Origin: an uncultured Paraprevotella sp.
Lineage (GTDB): Bacteria; Bacteroidota; Bacteroidia; Bacteroidales; Bacteroidaceae
Reading direction: 5' to 3'
NCBI GenBank assembly: GCA_910586505.1
Contig: CAJUGV010000007.1
Coordinates: forward strand, 1-64,000
Length of the DNA: 64,000 nt
Both the position numbers and the translations under genes were made by a program. Below are positions 35,471 to 44,595 of this stretch, one piece after another; the stretch's first letter is position 1, and each line of letters opens with the position of its first letter. The notes under the pieces are model-generated. The model did not search any database and had not been told where the DNA came from. It was given only the letters and a program-made list of their open reading frames with translations.

Positions 35471-36559
35471 ATGAAAATCGGAGATAAGGTAAGGTTTTTG
35501 AGTGAAGTGGGAGGCGGCGTAGTGAGCGGCTTCCGTGACAAGGATACGGTACTGGTGCGTGATGAGGACGGATTCGACATACCGATGCCCGTGCGCGAGT
35601 GTGTGGTGGTGGACACCGACGACTACAATATCGCCAAGGTCAATACGGGCACGCACGACAAGAAGAAACTGAAGGCGCCGGCAGGAAGCGGTATCCTCCG
35701 TGATGAGGAAGAGGAGGATGACCGGCCGGTGACGTTCATCCCCAAGCCGCAGGAACGCAGGAACGGCGACCGGCTGAACATCTTTCTGGCCTATGTGCCC
35801 GTGAACCCCAAGGAAATGACGACTACGGCTTTCGAGGCTTATCTCATCAACGACAGCAACTATTACGTCACTTTTCTCTATATGAGTGTGGAGGGTACGG
35901 GATGGCGCGTACGTTTTCAGGGCACGGTGGAGCCTAATACCAAACTTTTCATGGAGGAATTCGACCGTGCGGGACTTAACGATATGGAACGCGTATGCGT
36001 GCAGTGCATGGCCTACAAGCAGGACAAGACTTTTCTGCTGAAGCCTGCCGTGCAGGTGGAACTGCGTATAGATACGGTGAAGTTCTATAAGTTGCATACG
36101 TTCTCTCAGTCGGATTTCTTTGAAGAAGATGCGTTGATTTACGATGTGGTGAAGGATGACGTGCCTGCCCGCACCGTCTTTGTCAATGCCGGACAACTGA
36201 AAGAGGCCTTGCTGAAGAAGCCGGCCGACGAACGGCAGGAGCGCCAGCCGGCCCGTAAGGCGGAGAAACAGAAGAGCGACATCATAGAAGTGGATCTTCA
36301 TATCACGGAGTTGCTGGACGATACGAACGGTCTGTCCAACAAGGATATGCTGGAATGTCAGATGAAGGAGTTCCGCCGTGTGATGGACGAGAACCTGAAA
36401 AACAAAGGACAGAAGATCGTCTTTATCCACGGTAAGGGTGAAGGGGTGCTGCGCAACGAACTGCTCCGCGTGTTGAAGCATGCCTATAAGAACTGTACGT
36501 GGCAGGATGCGTCGTTCCGCGAATACGGTTTCGGAGCCACGATGGTCATTGTACACTGA
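35471..36559 (+). CDS. DUF2027 and Smr domain protein
   Basis: 362-residue cytoplasmic protein. The N terminus (MKIGDKVRFLSEVGGGVVSGF, residues 1-21) is a small KOW/Tudor-like barrel, the middle (about 90-245) is a beta-rich DUF2027 region, and the C terminus (about 275-362) is a Smr domain with DLHI near residue 277 and the HGKGEGVLR motif near 318. Smr domains nick or bind nucleic acid, and in MutS2-type proteins they act in recombination control or ribosome rescue. There is no MutS ATPase here. The promoter position fixes the start at 35471. Confidence 0.85.
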   Translation: MKIGDKVRFLSEVGGGVVSGFRDKDTVLVRDEDGFDIPMPVRECVVVDTDDYNIAKVNTGTHDKKKLKAPAGSGILRDEEEEDDRPVTFIPKPQERRNGDRLNIFLAYVPVNPKEMTTTAFEAYLINDSNYYVTFLYMSVEGTGWRVRFQGTVEPNTKLFMEEFDRAGLNDMERVCVQCMAYKQDKTFLLKPAVQVELRIDTVKFYKLHTFSQSDFFEEDALIYDVVKDDVPARTVFVNAGQLKEALLKKPADERQERQPARKAEKQKSDIIEVDLHITELLDDTNGLSNKDMLECQMKEFRRVMDENLKNKGQKIVFIHGKGEGVLRNELLRVLKHAYKNCTWQDASFREYGFGATMVIVH

Positions 36560-36622
36560 AGACAGGAGCTTTAAAGGCTCTTAAAAGATGTATATTTTAT
36601 TGGGATTCTGCATGAAAAGGCG

Positions 36623-36630
36623 TAATTTTG
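36623..36630 (+). promoter_or_regulatory. -7 box of the NlpC/P60 gene
   Basis: TAATTTTG, 47 bp before the GTG start. Confidence 0.5.
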
Positions 36631-36677
36631 CGCCCGAATTCATGTAGAATCCCTTTAAATTTAATATCAATATCATC

Positions 36678-37172
36678 GTGCGTCATTTCTGTTTACTATT
36701 TCTGTGTTGTTTTTTGTGGGGTGTCACTTCCGTTTCTGCGCAGGCAGACTGTAGCGGAGAAGCAACGGCAGACAGTATTACGGGGCAGGACGTGGTGAAC
36801 AAAGCCAAGGAGTTTATAGGGGTCCCCTACCGTTACGGACACATGAATCCCCGTCGCGGATTCGACTGTTCCGGTTTTACCACCTACGTGTTCAAGCAAC
36901 TCAATATCTCGCTGACCCGGTCTTCGCGCACGCAGTTCGGCGACGGGGTGAAGATCGAAGACCGTCGCGAGTTGCAACAGGGCGATCTGGTGTTTTTTAC
37001 CGGTACACGTTCCAAGAAGACTATCGGCCATGTGGGTATTGTGACCGAGGTGGATGAAAATACGGGGGAGTTCCGCTTTATCCATGCGGGGCGCAAGGGC
37101 ATTTGCATAACTTCTTCGTCCGACGGATATTATAACCGACGTTATGTCGGAGCCTGCCGGGTGCTGGGTTGA
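36678..37172 (+). CDS. NlpC/P60 peptidoglycan hydrolase
   Basis: 164-residue secreted cysteine peptidase of the NlpC/P60 family, which cuts D-gamma-Glu to meso-DAP or similar stem-peptide bonds. Signal peptide about 1-21 (cleavage after VSA). The catalytic triad is visible: Cys in FDCSGFTTYVF (about residue 63), His in IGHVGIV (about 115) and His in FIHAG (about 133). It starts with GTG, which directly begins the signal peptide; no ATG is in a suitable place. A long hairpin follows. Confidence 0.88.
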   Translation: MRHFCLLFLCCFLWGVTSVSAQADCSGEATADSITGQDVVNKAKEFIGVPYRYGHMNPRRGFDCSGFTTYVFKQLNISLTRSSRTQFGDGVKIEDRRELQQGDLVFFTGTRSKKTIGHVGIVTEVDENTGEFRFIHAGRKGICITSSSDGYYNRRYVGACRVLG

Positions 37173-37186
37173 GTGATACCTATACG

Positions 37187-37237
37187 AAGAGAACCGTTTC
37201 CACGTTCGTGTGTAAGGCACGTGGAAACGGTTCTCTT
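37187..37237. terminator. Long hairpin between convergent NlpC/P60 and exonuclease III genes
   Basis: Perfect 19-bp stem (37187-37205 with 37219-37237), 13-nt loop. No clear T run follows on either strand, so termination is likely but not certain. A run of eight G lies just after it (37243-37250). Confidence 0.6.
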
Positions 37238-37259
37238 GCGTAGGGGGGGGAGGTATGCG

Positions 37260-38012
37260 TCAGAACAGGCAGACTTCTACCGGACAATGGTCGGAACCGA
37301 GAATTTCCGGATGGATGCAGGCGCTTTCGAGCTGCCCTTCCAGACGTTTCGATACGAGGAAATAGTCGATGCGCCAGCCTGCGTTCTTTTCGCGCGCCTT
37401 AAACCGGTACGACCACCATGAGTAGGCGCCTTCCGAATCCGGGTGGAAGAAGCGGAACGTATCGGTAAACCCGCTATCCAGCAATGTGCCGAAGCGGGTC
37501 CGTTCCTCATCGGTAAATCCTGCGTTCTTGCGGTTGGCCTTCGGGTTTTTCAAGTCTATTTCCTGATGGGCCACATTAAGGTCGCCGCATACGATGACCG
37601 GTTTGCGGGCATCCAGTTGCAGCAGATAGGCACGGAAGTCTTCTTCCCATTGCATACGGTAGTCCAGCCGTTTAAGTCCGTCCTGCGAGTTGGGCGTGTA
37701 AACGGTGACCAGGAAGAAATCCGGCATTTCGAGCGTGATGACGCGCCCTTCGCGGTCGTGCTCCTCCATGCCGATACCGTAGCTGACGTTCAGCGGTTCG
37801 TGGCGGCTGAAAACGGCTGTGCCGGAATAGCCCTTTTTCTCCGCATAGTTCCAATAGGAGCGGTAGCCTTCGAATTCCAAATCAAGCTGTCCGGCCTGCA
37901 TCTTGGTTTCCTGCACGCAAAAGAAGTCTGCATCCAGGATGGCGAAAGACTCTTTGAATCCTTTTTCGCAACAGGCCCTGAGTCCGTTGACATTCCATGA
38001 GATCAATTTCAT
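37260..38012 (-). CDS. xth: Exodeoxyribonuclease III
   Basis: AP endonuclease and 3' exonuclease of base-excision repair. The 250-residue protein begins MKLISWNVNGLRA, has the metal Glu in FCVQETKMQ (about residue 34), the catalytic Asp and Asn in VCGDLNVAH (about residue 147), WRIDYFLVSK and the terminal GSDHCPV with catalytic His. Length is standard. It has its own -7 box and converges on the NlpC/P60 gene. Confidence 0.95.
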   Translation of the reverse strand: MKLISWNVNGLRACCEKGFKESFAILDADFFCVQETKMQAGQLDLEFEGYRSYWNYAEKKGYSGTAVFSRHEPLNVSYGIGMEEHDREGRVITLEMPDFFLVTVYTPNSQDGLKRLDYRMQWEEDFRAYLLQLDARKPVIVCGDLNVAHQEIDLKNPKANRKNAGFTDEERTRFGTLLDSGFTDTFRFFHPDSEGAYSWWSYRFKAREKNAGWRIDYFLVSKRLEGQLESACIHPEILGSDHCPVEVCLF

Positions 38013-38047
38013 ATGCTGTGTTTTTGGTTTGTTTTTGTTTATGCCTT

Positions 38048-38079
38048 CAAAGTTAAGTCATTCTTTCCGGATGGGCAAG
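38048..38079 (-). promoter_or_regulatory. Promoter of the exonuclease III gene
   Basis: On the minus strand CTTG (38079-38076), 20 bp, then TAACTTTG (38055-38048), close to consensus. Confidence 0.55.
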
Positions 38080-38134
38080 TGACGGGGGTGGGGATACGGA
38101 GTTTTCCATGTGGCGGCGGAGGAATGTCCGTTTT

Positions 38135-40591
38135 TTATTCTCCGTCCTGCGCTCCGATTACTTTCCATTCCAGTACGCCGCCCGATTCTCCCTTTTGCAG
38201 CCGAGCAGCGATCTTCAGCGAAGAGGTGGTCACCGGTTTGAAGAGCACACGGTTGTAACGGTCCTTGTGCGTCGTGTAGGGTGTAGTGGTTTCCACTTCC
38301 TCCCATTTCTCTCCTTTTTTATAATAGAGCGTCCAGGAAGCGGGCACCCGGAAGTTTCCGTCGTAATGGTCGAAGTCCAGCCAGTATACTTCTACACCCG
38401 ACACCCGGCAGAGGCGTCCGAAGTCATAGGCCAGCGTCTCTTCCGTGCCGCGTTTGAGCCACCAGTAGTGGTACGGTTTGGACGTGTCTGACGAACGTTT
38501 CGGTTCCCATTGGTCGTTCACGCCCCATGCGCCGGCCATGGTGGCCGCCGATTCCGGTGCGTCTTTCTGAATGGGTGCCTGAAAGGTCAGGGTGCGCGAC
38601 TGTGAAGCGAGAGTGGGTTCAGGTTCGGGGCGGGCCTGTTCGGCCGTTACGGGAATCCATACGGCCATCTGTGCCGTGCCCCGGTTGTTCCATACCGAGT
38701 AGGGGATTGCCTTGAACGGTATGTCGGTTACCCGGCCGTCTCGGTCCAAGGCTCGTGCCTGTCCGTGCAGAGTGACTACGCCGTGGAGCAGATCCGGTTC
38801 GAATGAGGCGGAAACAGGTGTGCCGACGGGGATGAACTTGTTGAAGACCGTACCGTCCGGCTGGTCTTTATCTTCGAGGCAGTACACCACAGGTCCCCGT
38901 TCGAGAGCCGCTTTTCCGCGGTTGTCTTCCACCTCGTCGCGGGCCAGCACGCAACGTACTTCCATAGGGAAGCACAGTTCCACCTTGTCTCCTTTCTTCC
39001 ATTTGCGGCGGATGACGGCATAGCCGTTTTCCATGCGGTAGCCGGTGTCCTTTCCGTTCACCCGAATGGAGAACGAGCCCCGGCTGTCGGCGTATCGATA
39101 CAGATCGGTGGGTACGGGGCGGCCTTGTGCCCATCCCGGCACGCGGCAGCGCAATGCAAAGGTCCGTTTGCGGGCCGGGTGTATTGTCAGGCTGATAGTT
39201 CCGGTCCGGGGGTAGTCGGTGTGCTGCATGATGTCCACTTCGTGGAGGGATGTGGCAAGACGGGCTTCGCTCCGGGCGTAAAGATTGATATAGATATCCT
39301 CTCCCCGAGTGGCATACATATAGCCGGGCACCGAAGCCATGAAGCGGGTGATGTTGCCCGGACAGCAGGCACAGCCGAACCAGGCCTGCCGGTCGTGCTG
39401 GCCCATGCTTTCCAGCGGGTTGTCGTAGAAGAAACGGTCGCCTCCGAGCGATACGCCGGAGACGACACCGTTGTAGAGCGTCCGCTCCAGTATGTCGGCA
39501 TAGCGTGATTCGCCGGTGGCGAGAAACATGCGGTGGTTCCAGTAGACATTGGCAATGGCGGCGCATGTCTCGCAGTAGGCCGTGTGATTGTGCAGTTCGA
39601 AATCGGGACCGAACCCTTCGCCTTGTGCGCGTGAGCCTATGCCTCCGGTGAGGTAGAGCTTGCGTCCTGCCATATTTTCCCAGATGCGTGTAAGGGCGCG
39701 GAAGTAAGCCGTGTCGCCGGTAAGCGCCGCTACGTCGGCCACGCCGGAGTAGAGATAACCGGCGCGCACGGCATGTCCCACGATCTCATCCTGGTCGAGG
39801 ATGGGTTTATGATCCTGGCTGTACGGGCTGAGCGCATGTCCGTCGGTGCCCCGTCCGGTTTCTTCGATGAAATAACGTGCTGTGCGCAGGTATTCCTCCT
39901 TGCCGGTTACTTTGTAGAGCTTGGCAAGCGCCATTTCCACGATGGGATGCCCCGACGGTACATGCTTCTGTCCGTCGGCAGGTCCGAAGACACGGCACAC
40001 GAGGTCGGCGTTTCTGACGGCCACGTCGAGCAGGCTGCGTTTGCCCGTGGCACGGTAGTGGGCCACGGCCGCTTCGTACAGGTGGCCGGAGTTGTAAAGT
40101 TCGTGGCTGTTGATTTTTTCCCATCGGTGTGTGCCCCACCATCCCGACAGGCGGGTACAGCGGTTGGTGACGCAGGTGGTGAGGTATCCGTCCGGTTCCT
40201 GGGCGGCGGCTATCAGTGTGATGACGCTGTCCAGATAGGCGTCCAGGCGGCGGTCGTATCTCACAGCCAGTGAATACGAAGCCCCCTCTATGATTTTATA
40301 AGGGTCGGTGTCGTCGAAGGAGAAGTCGCCGCGGTGTTCGCCTTGCTTCAGGCCGCCGGCAATGGCGAAGTTGTCGAAGCGTCCGTTTTGCTCGCATTCT
40401 CTGAATGCGGAAGGAATGGATACCGTGCGGTTGGTCTCCATGCGGGGAAGCCAGAAGTCATCCTGAAACCGTACTTGTGTGAACGGTACTTCGTGTATGG
40501 GTTCGGTATGCTGACTGTAAGCTTTTTGCAGAGTGGCGATACCCGTCAAAAAGAAAAGTGTAAAGCCCGTGCGGAATATTTTGTTTCTCAT
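38135..40591 (-). CDS. GH127 beta-L-arabinofuranosidase-like enzyme (copy A)
   Basis: 818-residue secreted protein (signal peptide about 1-26). The (alpha/alpha)6 barrel has the GH127 zinc site: Glu341 and Cys343 in YCETCAAIANVY, and Cys407, Cys409 and Cys410 in FGCACCPGNITR. In characterised GH127 enzymes Glu and three Cys bind zinc and one Cys is the nucleophile. A beta-sandwich follows, then a C-terminal F5/8-type module (about 690-815, HYWWLKRGTEETLAYDFGRLCRVSGVEVYW). It would release beta-L-arabinofuranose from extensin- or arabinogalactan-like glycans. It is divergent from a paralogue at 40682. Family secure, substrate inferred. Confidence 0.88.
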   Translation of the reverse strand: MRNKIFRTGFTLFFLTGIATLQKAYSQHTEPIHEVPFTQVRFQDDFWLPRMETNRTVSIPSAFRECEQNGRFDNFAIAGGLKQGEHRGDFSFDDTDPYKIIEGASYSLAVRYDRRLDAYLDSVITLIAAAQEPDGYLTTCVTNRCTRLSGWWGTHRWEKINSHELYNSGHLYEAAVAHYRATGKRSLLDVAVRNADLVCRVFGPADGQKHVPSGHPIVEMALAKLYKVTGKEEYLRTARYFIEETGRGTDGHALSPYSQDHKPILDQDEIVGHAVRAGYLYSGVADVAALTGDTAYFRALTRIWENMAGRKLYLTGGIGSRAQGEGFGPDFELHNHTAYCETCAAIANVYWNHRMFLATGESRYADILERTLYNGVVSGVSLGGDRFFYDNPLESMGQHDRQAWFGCACCPGNITRFMASVPGYMYATRGEDIYINLYARSEARLATSLHEVDIMQHTDYPRTGTISLTIHPARKRTFALRCRVPGWAQGRPVPTDLYRYADSRGSFSIRVNGKDTGYRMENGYAVIRRKWKKGDKVELCFPMEVRCVLARDEVEDNRGKAALERGPVVYCLEDKDQPDGTVFNKFIPVGTPVSASFEPDLLHGVVTLHGQARALDRDGRVTDIPFKAIPYSVWNNRGTAQMAVWIPVTAEQARPEPEPTLASQSRTLTFQAPIQKDAPESAATMAGAWGVNDQWEPKRSSDTSKPYHYWWLKRGTEETLAYDFGRLCRVSGVEVYWLDFDHYDGNFRVPASWTLYYKKGEKWEEVETTTPYTTHKDRYNRVLFKPVTTSSLKIAARLQKGESGGVLEWKVIGAQDGE

Positions 40592-40618
40592 AGGTTAATA
40601 ATTATGGGTTTCCCGGCA

Positions 40619-40626
40619 CAAAGATA
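40619..40626 (-). promoter_or_regulatory. -7 box of GH127 copy A
   Basis: TATCTTTG on the minus strand, 27 bp upstream of the start at 40591, 12 bp from the opposing -7 box of copy B. Confidence 0.6.
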
Positions 40627-40637
40627 ATTTGTTTTAT

Positions 40638-40645
40638 TAACTTTG
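40638..40645 (+). promoter_or_regulatory. -7 box of GH127 copy B
   Basis: TAACTTTG, 36 bp before the start at 40682. The two divergent boxes are so close that RNA polymerase can probably occupy only one at a time. Confidence 0.6.
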
Positions 40646-40681
40646 TCACATATACCAACATTTTTATATTTCATATAAGCC

Positions 40682-43090
40682 ATGAAAAGATTATTACTGA
40701 CTGCAATGATGGCGGTCTCCTTGACGGAGGCTGCCGAAATCGGGGCGCAAAACGCGCGTCACGGTTATCCCTTTGATCCCGTACCTTTTACATCGGTCAA
40801 GGTGACGGATTCCTTTTGGGGACAACGTCTGAAAGCAAGCCGTGAGGTGACGATACCCTTGGCTTTTGCCAAGTGTGAGGAGTCGGGGCGTTATGAGAAC
40901 TTTGTCAAAGCGGCTCATCCGAGTAAAGACTATAAAGTGGAAGGATTGTCGTTTGACGATACGGATGTGTATAAGACGATAGAGGGAGCAAGCTATCTTC
41001 TGCAGACTTATCCCGACCCGAAACTGGAGGCATATATCGACAGTGTGCTGGCTGTCGTGGCACCAGCCCAGGAGCCGGACGGCTATCTTTTTACGGCCCG
41101 CACGATGAATCCCGACCGTCCGCATGAATGGGCGGGCAGCAAACGCTGGGAGAAGGTGGAGGAACTGAGCCACGAGTTCTACAATCTGGGGCATATGGTA
41201 GACGGTGCCGTCGCGCACTACCAGGCCACAGGCAAGCGCAACTTTCTGGATATCGCCATCCGTTATGCCGATTGCGTGTGCCGCGAGATAGGGCCGGAGG
41301 CCGGACAACTCGATCGTGTGCCCGGACATCAGATTGCAGAAATGGCATTGGCACGCCTTTATCTTGCCACCGGAGAAAAGAAGTATCTCGACCAGGCGCG
41401 GTTCTTCCTTGACCGTCGCGGATACACCTCGCGGCGCGACGCCTATAGTCAGGCACATAAGCCGGTGGTGGAGCAGGACGAGGCAGTGGGACATGCCGTG
41501 CGCGCCACTTATATGTATGCCGGCATGGCCGACGTGGCGGCGCTTACGGGCGACTCTGCCTATATCCGTGCCATCGATAGGATTTGGGAGAACATTGTAG
41601 GTAAGAAGTATTACATTACCGGTGGAATCGGAGCTACGGCCCACGGGGAGGCTTTCGGAAAGAACTACGAACTGCCTAACATGTCGGCCTATTGCGAGAC
41701 TTGTGCGGCCATCGGAAATGTCTATGTCAACCACCGGCTTTTCCTGCTTCACGGCAAGTCGGAATATTATGACGTGCTGGAGCGTACACTCTATAACGGA
41801 CTGATATCCGGTGTGTCGCTGGACGGCGGCAATTTCTTTTATCCCAATCCTTTGGAAAGCCGCGGACAGCATCAGCGCCAGCCTTGGTTCGGCTGTGCCT
41901 GCTGTCCGTCCAACATCTGCCGTTTTATACCGTCATTGCCCGGCTATATCTATGCCGTGAAAGACAGGAACGTGTTTGTCAATCTGTTCATGTCCAATGA
42001 AGCCTCATTTAAGGTCGGCGGTAAGGACGTCGTGCTGGAGCAGCAGACGCGCTATCCGTGGACGGGAGATGTGGCGGTGTCGGTCAGAAAGAACAAGGCC
42101 GGAGCGTTTGCGCTGAAAATCCGTATTCCCGGATGGGTGCGCGGACAGGTGGTGCCAAGCGATCTTTATCGTTATGCCGACGGAAAACAGCTCGGATATG
42201 ACGTGAAAGTGAACGGACAACCGGCTGAAAGCGAGCTTCGTGACGGTTATTTTACGATAGAACGCAAATGGAAAAAGGGCGACAAGGTGGAAGTGCATTT
42301 CGATATGGAACCTCGTGCGGTGAGAGCACACGGCAGGGTGGAGGCCGACAGGGGAAGAATGGCTGTGGAGCGTGGGCCGCTGGTTTATTGTGCCGAATGG
42401 CCTGATAACGACTTTGACATAACGGCCGTGTTGTTGAACCGCAGGCCGGAGTTTAAAACTGAGGAACGGGCCGACCTGCTCTGCGGATTGACTGAGATAA
42501 AGACTGAAGCCCAGTTGCTGGGCTATGACGGGAATGGCAGGCTGACCGCCTCCGATGTCTGTCTGACGTTGATACCTTATTATGCGTGGGCACATCGCGG
42601 GGCGGGTCGGATGATGGTGTGGCTGCCTCAGGAGGTGAGTGCCACCAGTCCGTCCATGCCTTCCACGCTGGCTTCGGAGAGCAGGGTGGATGCTTCTCAT
42701 CAGACCGCTGCCATCGCAGCGGTAAACGACCGTCTGGTGCCGGCGGATGCCGACGACCGTTCCGTGTCTTATTATCATTGGTGGCCTAAGAAAGGTACTA
42801 CGGAATGGCTGACCTATGAGTTACCGAAACCGGCCAAGGTGTCTTCATCCACCGTCTATTGGTTTGATGATGAGCCGTGGGGAGGATGCCGCGTGCCTTC
42901 CGCCTGGACGCTTTTTTACCGTGATCCGAAAGGGGAATGGCTGCCTGTGGAGGTCCGTAATACCTACGGTTTGAAGAAAGGTGAACCTAATACGGTGGAG
43001 TTTGTGCCTGTGCAGACTTCGGCCGTGAAACTGGAAGTGGTGCTGCCGGCAGACAACTCGGCCGGGCTATTCGAGTGGGAGGTGAAGTGA
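40682..43090 (+). CDS. GH127 beta-L-arabinofuranosidase-like enzyme (copy B)
   Basis: 802-residue secreted paralogue of copy A (signal peptide about 1-20). The zinc and nucleophile residues are all present: Glu339 and Cys341 in YCETCAAIGNVY, Cys405, Cys407 and Cys408 in FGCACCPSNICR, positions almost the same as in the studied Bifidobacterium enzyme. The C-terminal module (YHWWPKKGTTEWLTYELPKPAKVSSSTVYW) is also shared with copy A. The copies are clearly diverged along their length, so they may split substrates. A long hairpin at 43118 separates it from the convergent sugar kinase. Confidence 0.9.
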   Translation: MKRLLLTAMMAVSLTEAAEIGAQNARHGYPFDPVPFTSVKVTDSFWGQRLKASREVTIPLAFAKCEESGRYENFVKAAHPSKDYKVEGLSFDDTDVYKTIEGASYLLQTYPDPKLEAYIDSVLAVVAPAQEPDGYLFTARTMNPDRPHEWAGSKRWEKVEELSHEFYNLGHMVDGAVAHYQATGKRNFLDIAIRYADCVCREIGPEAGQLDRVPGHQIAEMALARLYLATGEKKYLDQARFFLDRRGYTSRRDAYSQAHKPVVEQDEAVGHAVRATYMYAGMADVAALTGDSAYIRAIDRIWENIVGKKYYITGGIGATAHGEAFGKNYELPNMSAYCETCAAIGNVYVNHRLFLLHGKSEYYDVLERTLYNGLISGVSLDGGNFFYPNPLESRGQHQRQPWFGCACCPSNICRFIPSLPGYIYAVKDRNVFVNLFMSNEASFKVGGKDVVLEQQTRYPWTGDVAVSVRKNKAGAFALKIRIPGWVRGQVVPSDLYRYADGKQLGYDVKVNGQPAESELRDGYFTIERKWKKGDKVEVHFDMEPRAVRAHGRVEADRGRMAVERGPLVYCAEWPDNDFDITAVLLNRRPEFKTEERADLLCGLTEIKTEAQLLGYDGNGRLTASDVCLTLIPYYAWAHRGAGRMMVWLPQEVSATSPSMPSTLASESRVDASHQTAAIAAVNDRLVPADADDRSVSYYHWWPKKGTTEWLTYELPKPAKVSSSTVYWFDDEPWGGCRVPSAWTLFYRDPKGEWLPVEVRNTYGLKKGEPNTVEFVPVQTSAVKLEVVLPADNSAGLFEWEVK

Positions 43091-43117
43091 CGGGGATCAT
43101 CCCGGTGGCAAAGAAAA

Positions 43118-43159
43118 GCCGTGCCGCAAGTTCCGGATAGACGGAATTTGCGGCACGGC
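43118..43159. terminator. Terminator between GH127 copy B and the sugar kinase
   Basis: 18-bp stem (43118-43135 with 43142-43159) with one G-T pair and a 6-nt loop, between convergent genes. Confidence 0.7.
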
Positions 43160-43194
43160 CCGTTTATGTATACCGTGAAGTCTGTTGCCGAAGT

Positions 43195-44079
43195 TTAGGG
43201 TTGCGCATCGCATTCAGGCCATACGGGCATGGCTCCCTTTTGCGAGCATACGAAAGCTGCAAGTCTGACAGCCGTTTGATGGGCTTCGCGGACGGACTTT
43301 CCGCTCAGGAGAGAGGCCGTGAACGCAGCGGTGAAAGAATCGCCCGCCCCCACAGTGTCGGCTACTTCCACATGGGGTGTCTCTATGAACGACGTATGGT
43401 CGGGGGTGAACACATAACTGCCGTGGGCGCCGCAGGTGAGAATGAGAATTCTCAGATGGTAGGTTGCCAATAAAGCGCGGCATTGCTCCTGCATGTCTTT
43501 TTCGGGCATTCCGAATATTCGGCCTACGGTGACAAGTTCTTCGTCGTTAATCTTCAGTATGTTGCATAGCGTAAGTCCGTGAAGAAGAGTTTCGCGGGAA
43601 TAGAAATTCTGGCGAAGGTTGACATCGAAAATCTTGTAATGGTCTTCTCCGTCGGGCATAGTTTCAAGAAAACGGCTGATGGTGTGGCGTGAGGTTGCAC
43701 TGCGTTGGGCTAACGAACCGAAACATACGGCACGTGTGTGCGATGCCAGTTCACGGAGCGATTCGGTGAAAGGAATGTGGTCCCATGCCACATTTTCCTT
43801 TATGTCATATACGGGAATGCCGTTGTCGGAGAGGTTTACCTGTACCGTGCCGGTGGGATAGGGTACACGTTCAATGAGGGTACGGAGGCGCTTATGTGCC
43901 AGTTCCGCGATGATTTCATCGCCCGGCTCATCTTGACCTACGGCACTAACCACTCTGCTGTCAAAGCCGAATTGGGCTACATGGAAAGCGAAGTTGGCAG
44001 GAGCTCCGCCTATTTTCCGTCCTTCCGGCAGCATATCCCACAAAACCTCGCCTATTCCTGTCACAATGTCTTTTTTCAT
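43195..44079 (-). CDS. PfkB-family sugar kinase (fructokinase-like)
   Basis: 294-residue ATP-dependent kinase of the ribokinase/PfkB fold. N-terminal GIGEVLWDMLPEGRKIGGAPANFAFHVAQFG (about residues 8-38) binds the sugar and DTVGAGDSFTAAF (about 248-260) contains the catalytic Asp and anion hole. The pattern GEVLWD...GGAPANFA is that of fructokinases; another furanose is possible given the arabinofuranosidase genes nearby. No signal peptide, so cytoplasmic. Start at MKKDIVTGIG; its -7 box is at 44155-44162. It lies on the far side of the probable invertible segment. Confidence 0.85.
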   Translation of the reverse strand: MKKDIVTGIGEVLWDMLPEGRKIGGAPANFAFHVAQFGFDSRVVSAVGQDEPGDEIIAELAHKRLRTLIERVPYPTGTVQVNLSDNGIPVYDIKENVAWDHIPFTESLRELASHTRAVCFGSLAQRSATSRHTISRFLETMPDGEDHYKIFDVNLRQNFYSRETLLHGLTLCNILKINDEELVTVGRIFGMPEKDMQEQCRALLATYHLRILILTCGAHGSYVFTPDHTSFIETPHVEVADTVGAGDSFTAAFTASLLSGKSVREAHQTAVRLAAFVCSQKGAMPVWPECDAQP

Positions 44080-44154
44080 CCTGTTTTCCACTTTTTCTGT
44101 ATGTACATATTTTGATTTATGCAGTCTGTCTTCCGGACAGATCGTTCTGCGTGC

Positions 44155-44162
44155 CAAATATA
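44155..44162 (-). promoter_or_regulatory. -7 box of the sugar kinase gene
   Basis: TATATTTG on the minus strand, 75 bp upstream of the start codon. Confidence 0.5.
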
Positions 44163-44388
44163 CGGAATTTCAGCGTGACGGCAGAGTATTTTCAGGCAGA
44201 ATGTGAGGCGGCGGGATGAGACGGAAGAACAAGTTATGGGAAAATACGGTTTTTCGTTCATGGATTTTTATTGACATGAAGACTTTGCGGCGGCAGGAAA
44301 CAGCTTACAGTTTGCTGCGGTACGCTTCGAGCGGCCGGAGGATAAGAATATGGTGTATTTATTCTGAATCTGTGGTGGGAAAATCCAT

Positions 44389-44407
44389 CTCTTGATAAGA
44401 GAGCAAC
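44389..44407 (+). repeat. Left arm of a 19-bp inverted repeat
   Basis: Exact reverse complement of 44596-44614. The arm itself contains a small palindrome, CTCTT-GAT-AAGAG, as expected for a recombinase half-site pair around a crossover. Confidence 0.85.
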
Positions 44408-44555
44408 CGTGAAGTGATAAATGTTTAAATAAGAGTATTTTAAATAAAACCGACATGCAGGTGAAAGAAGTGTATGTCCGGATTTACTTGAAAAAATATT
44501 GCGTGAGGTTGTGAAAAAATACGCAGATGGATGCGTGGTTTCGCTGTATTTTACA

Positions 44556-44563
44556 TATATTTG
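44556..44563 (+). promoter_or_regulatory. -7 box inside the invertible segment
   Basis: TATATTTG; transcription would start near 44570 and cross the right repeat arm, giving a leader of about 137 nt. The -33 region is poor. Downstream, 44620-44658 can form a small AT-rich hairpin (ACTTTTAA with TTAAAAGT). Confidence 0.6.
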
Positions 44564-44595
44564 CATCCAGTAAAACCTAATTTCGCATCTGCATA

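Noticed and set aside
37243..37250. Run of eight G as a possible phase-variation tract
   Set aside because: It lies between convergent genes, outside any promoter or coding region.
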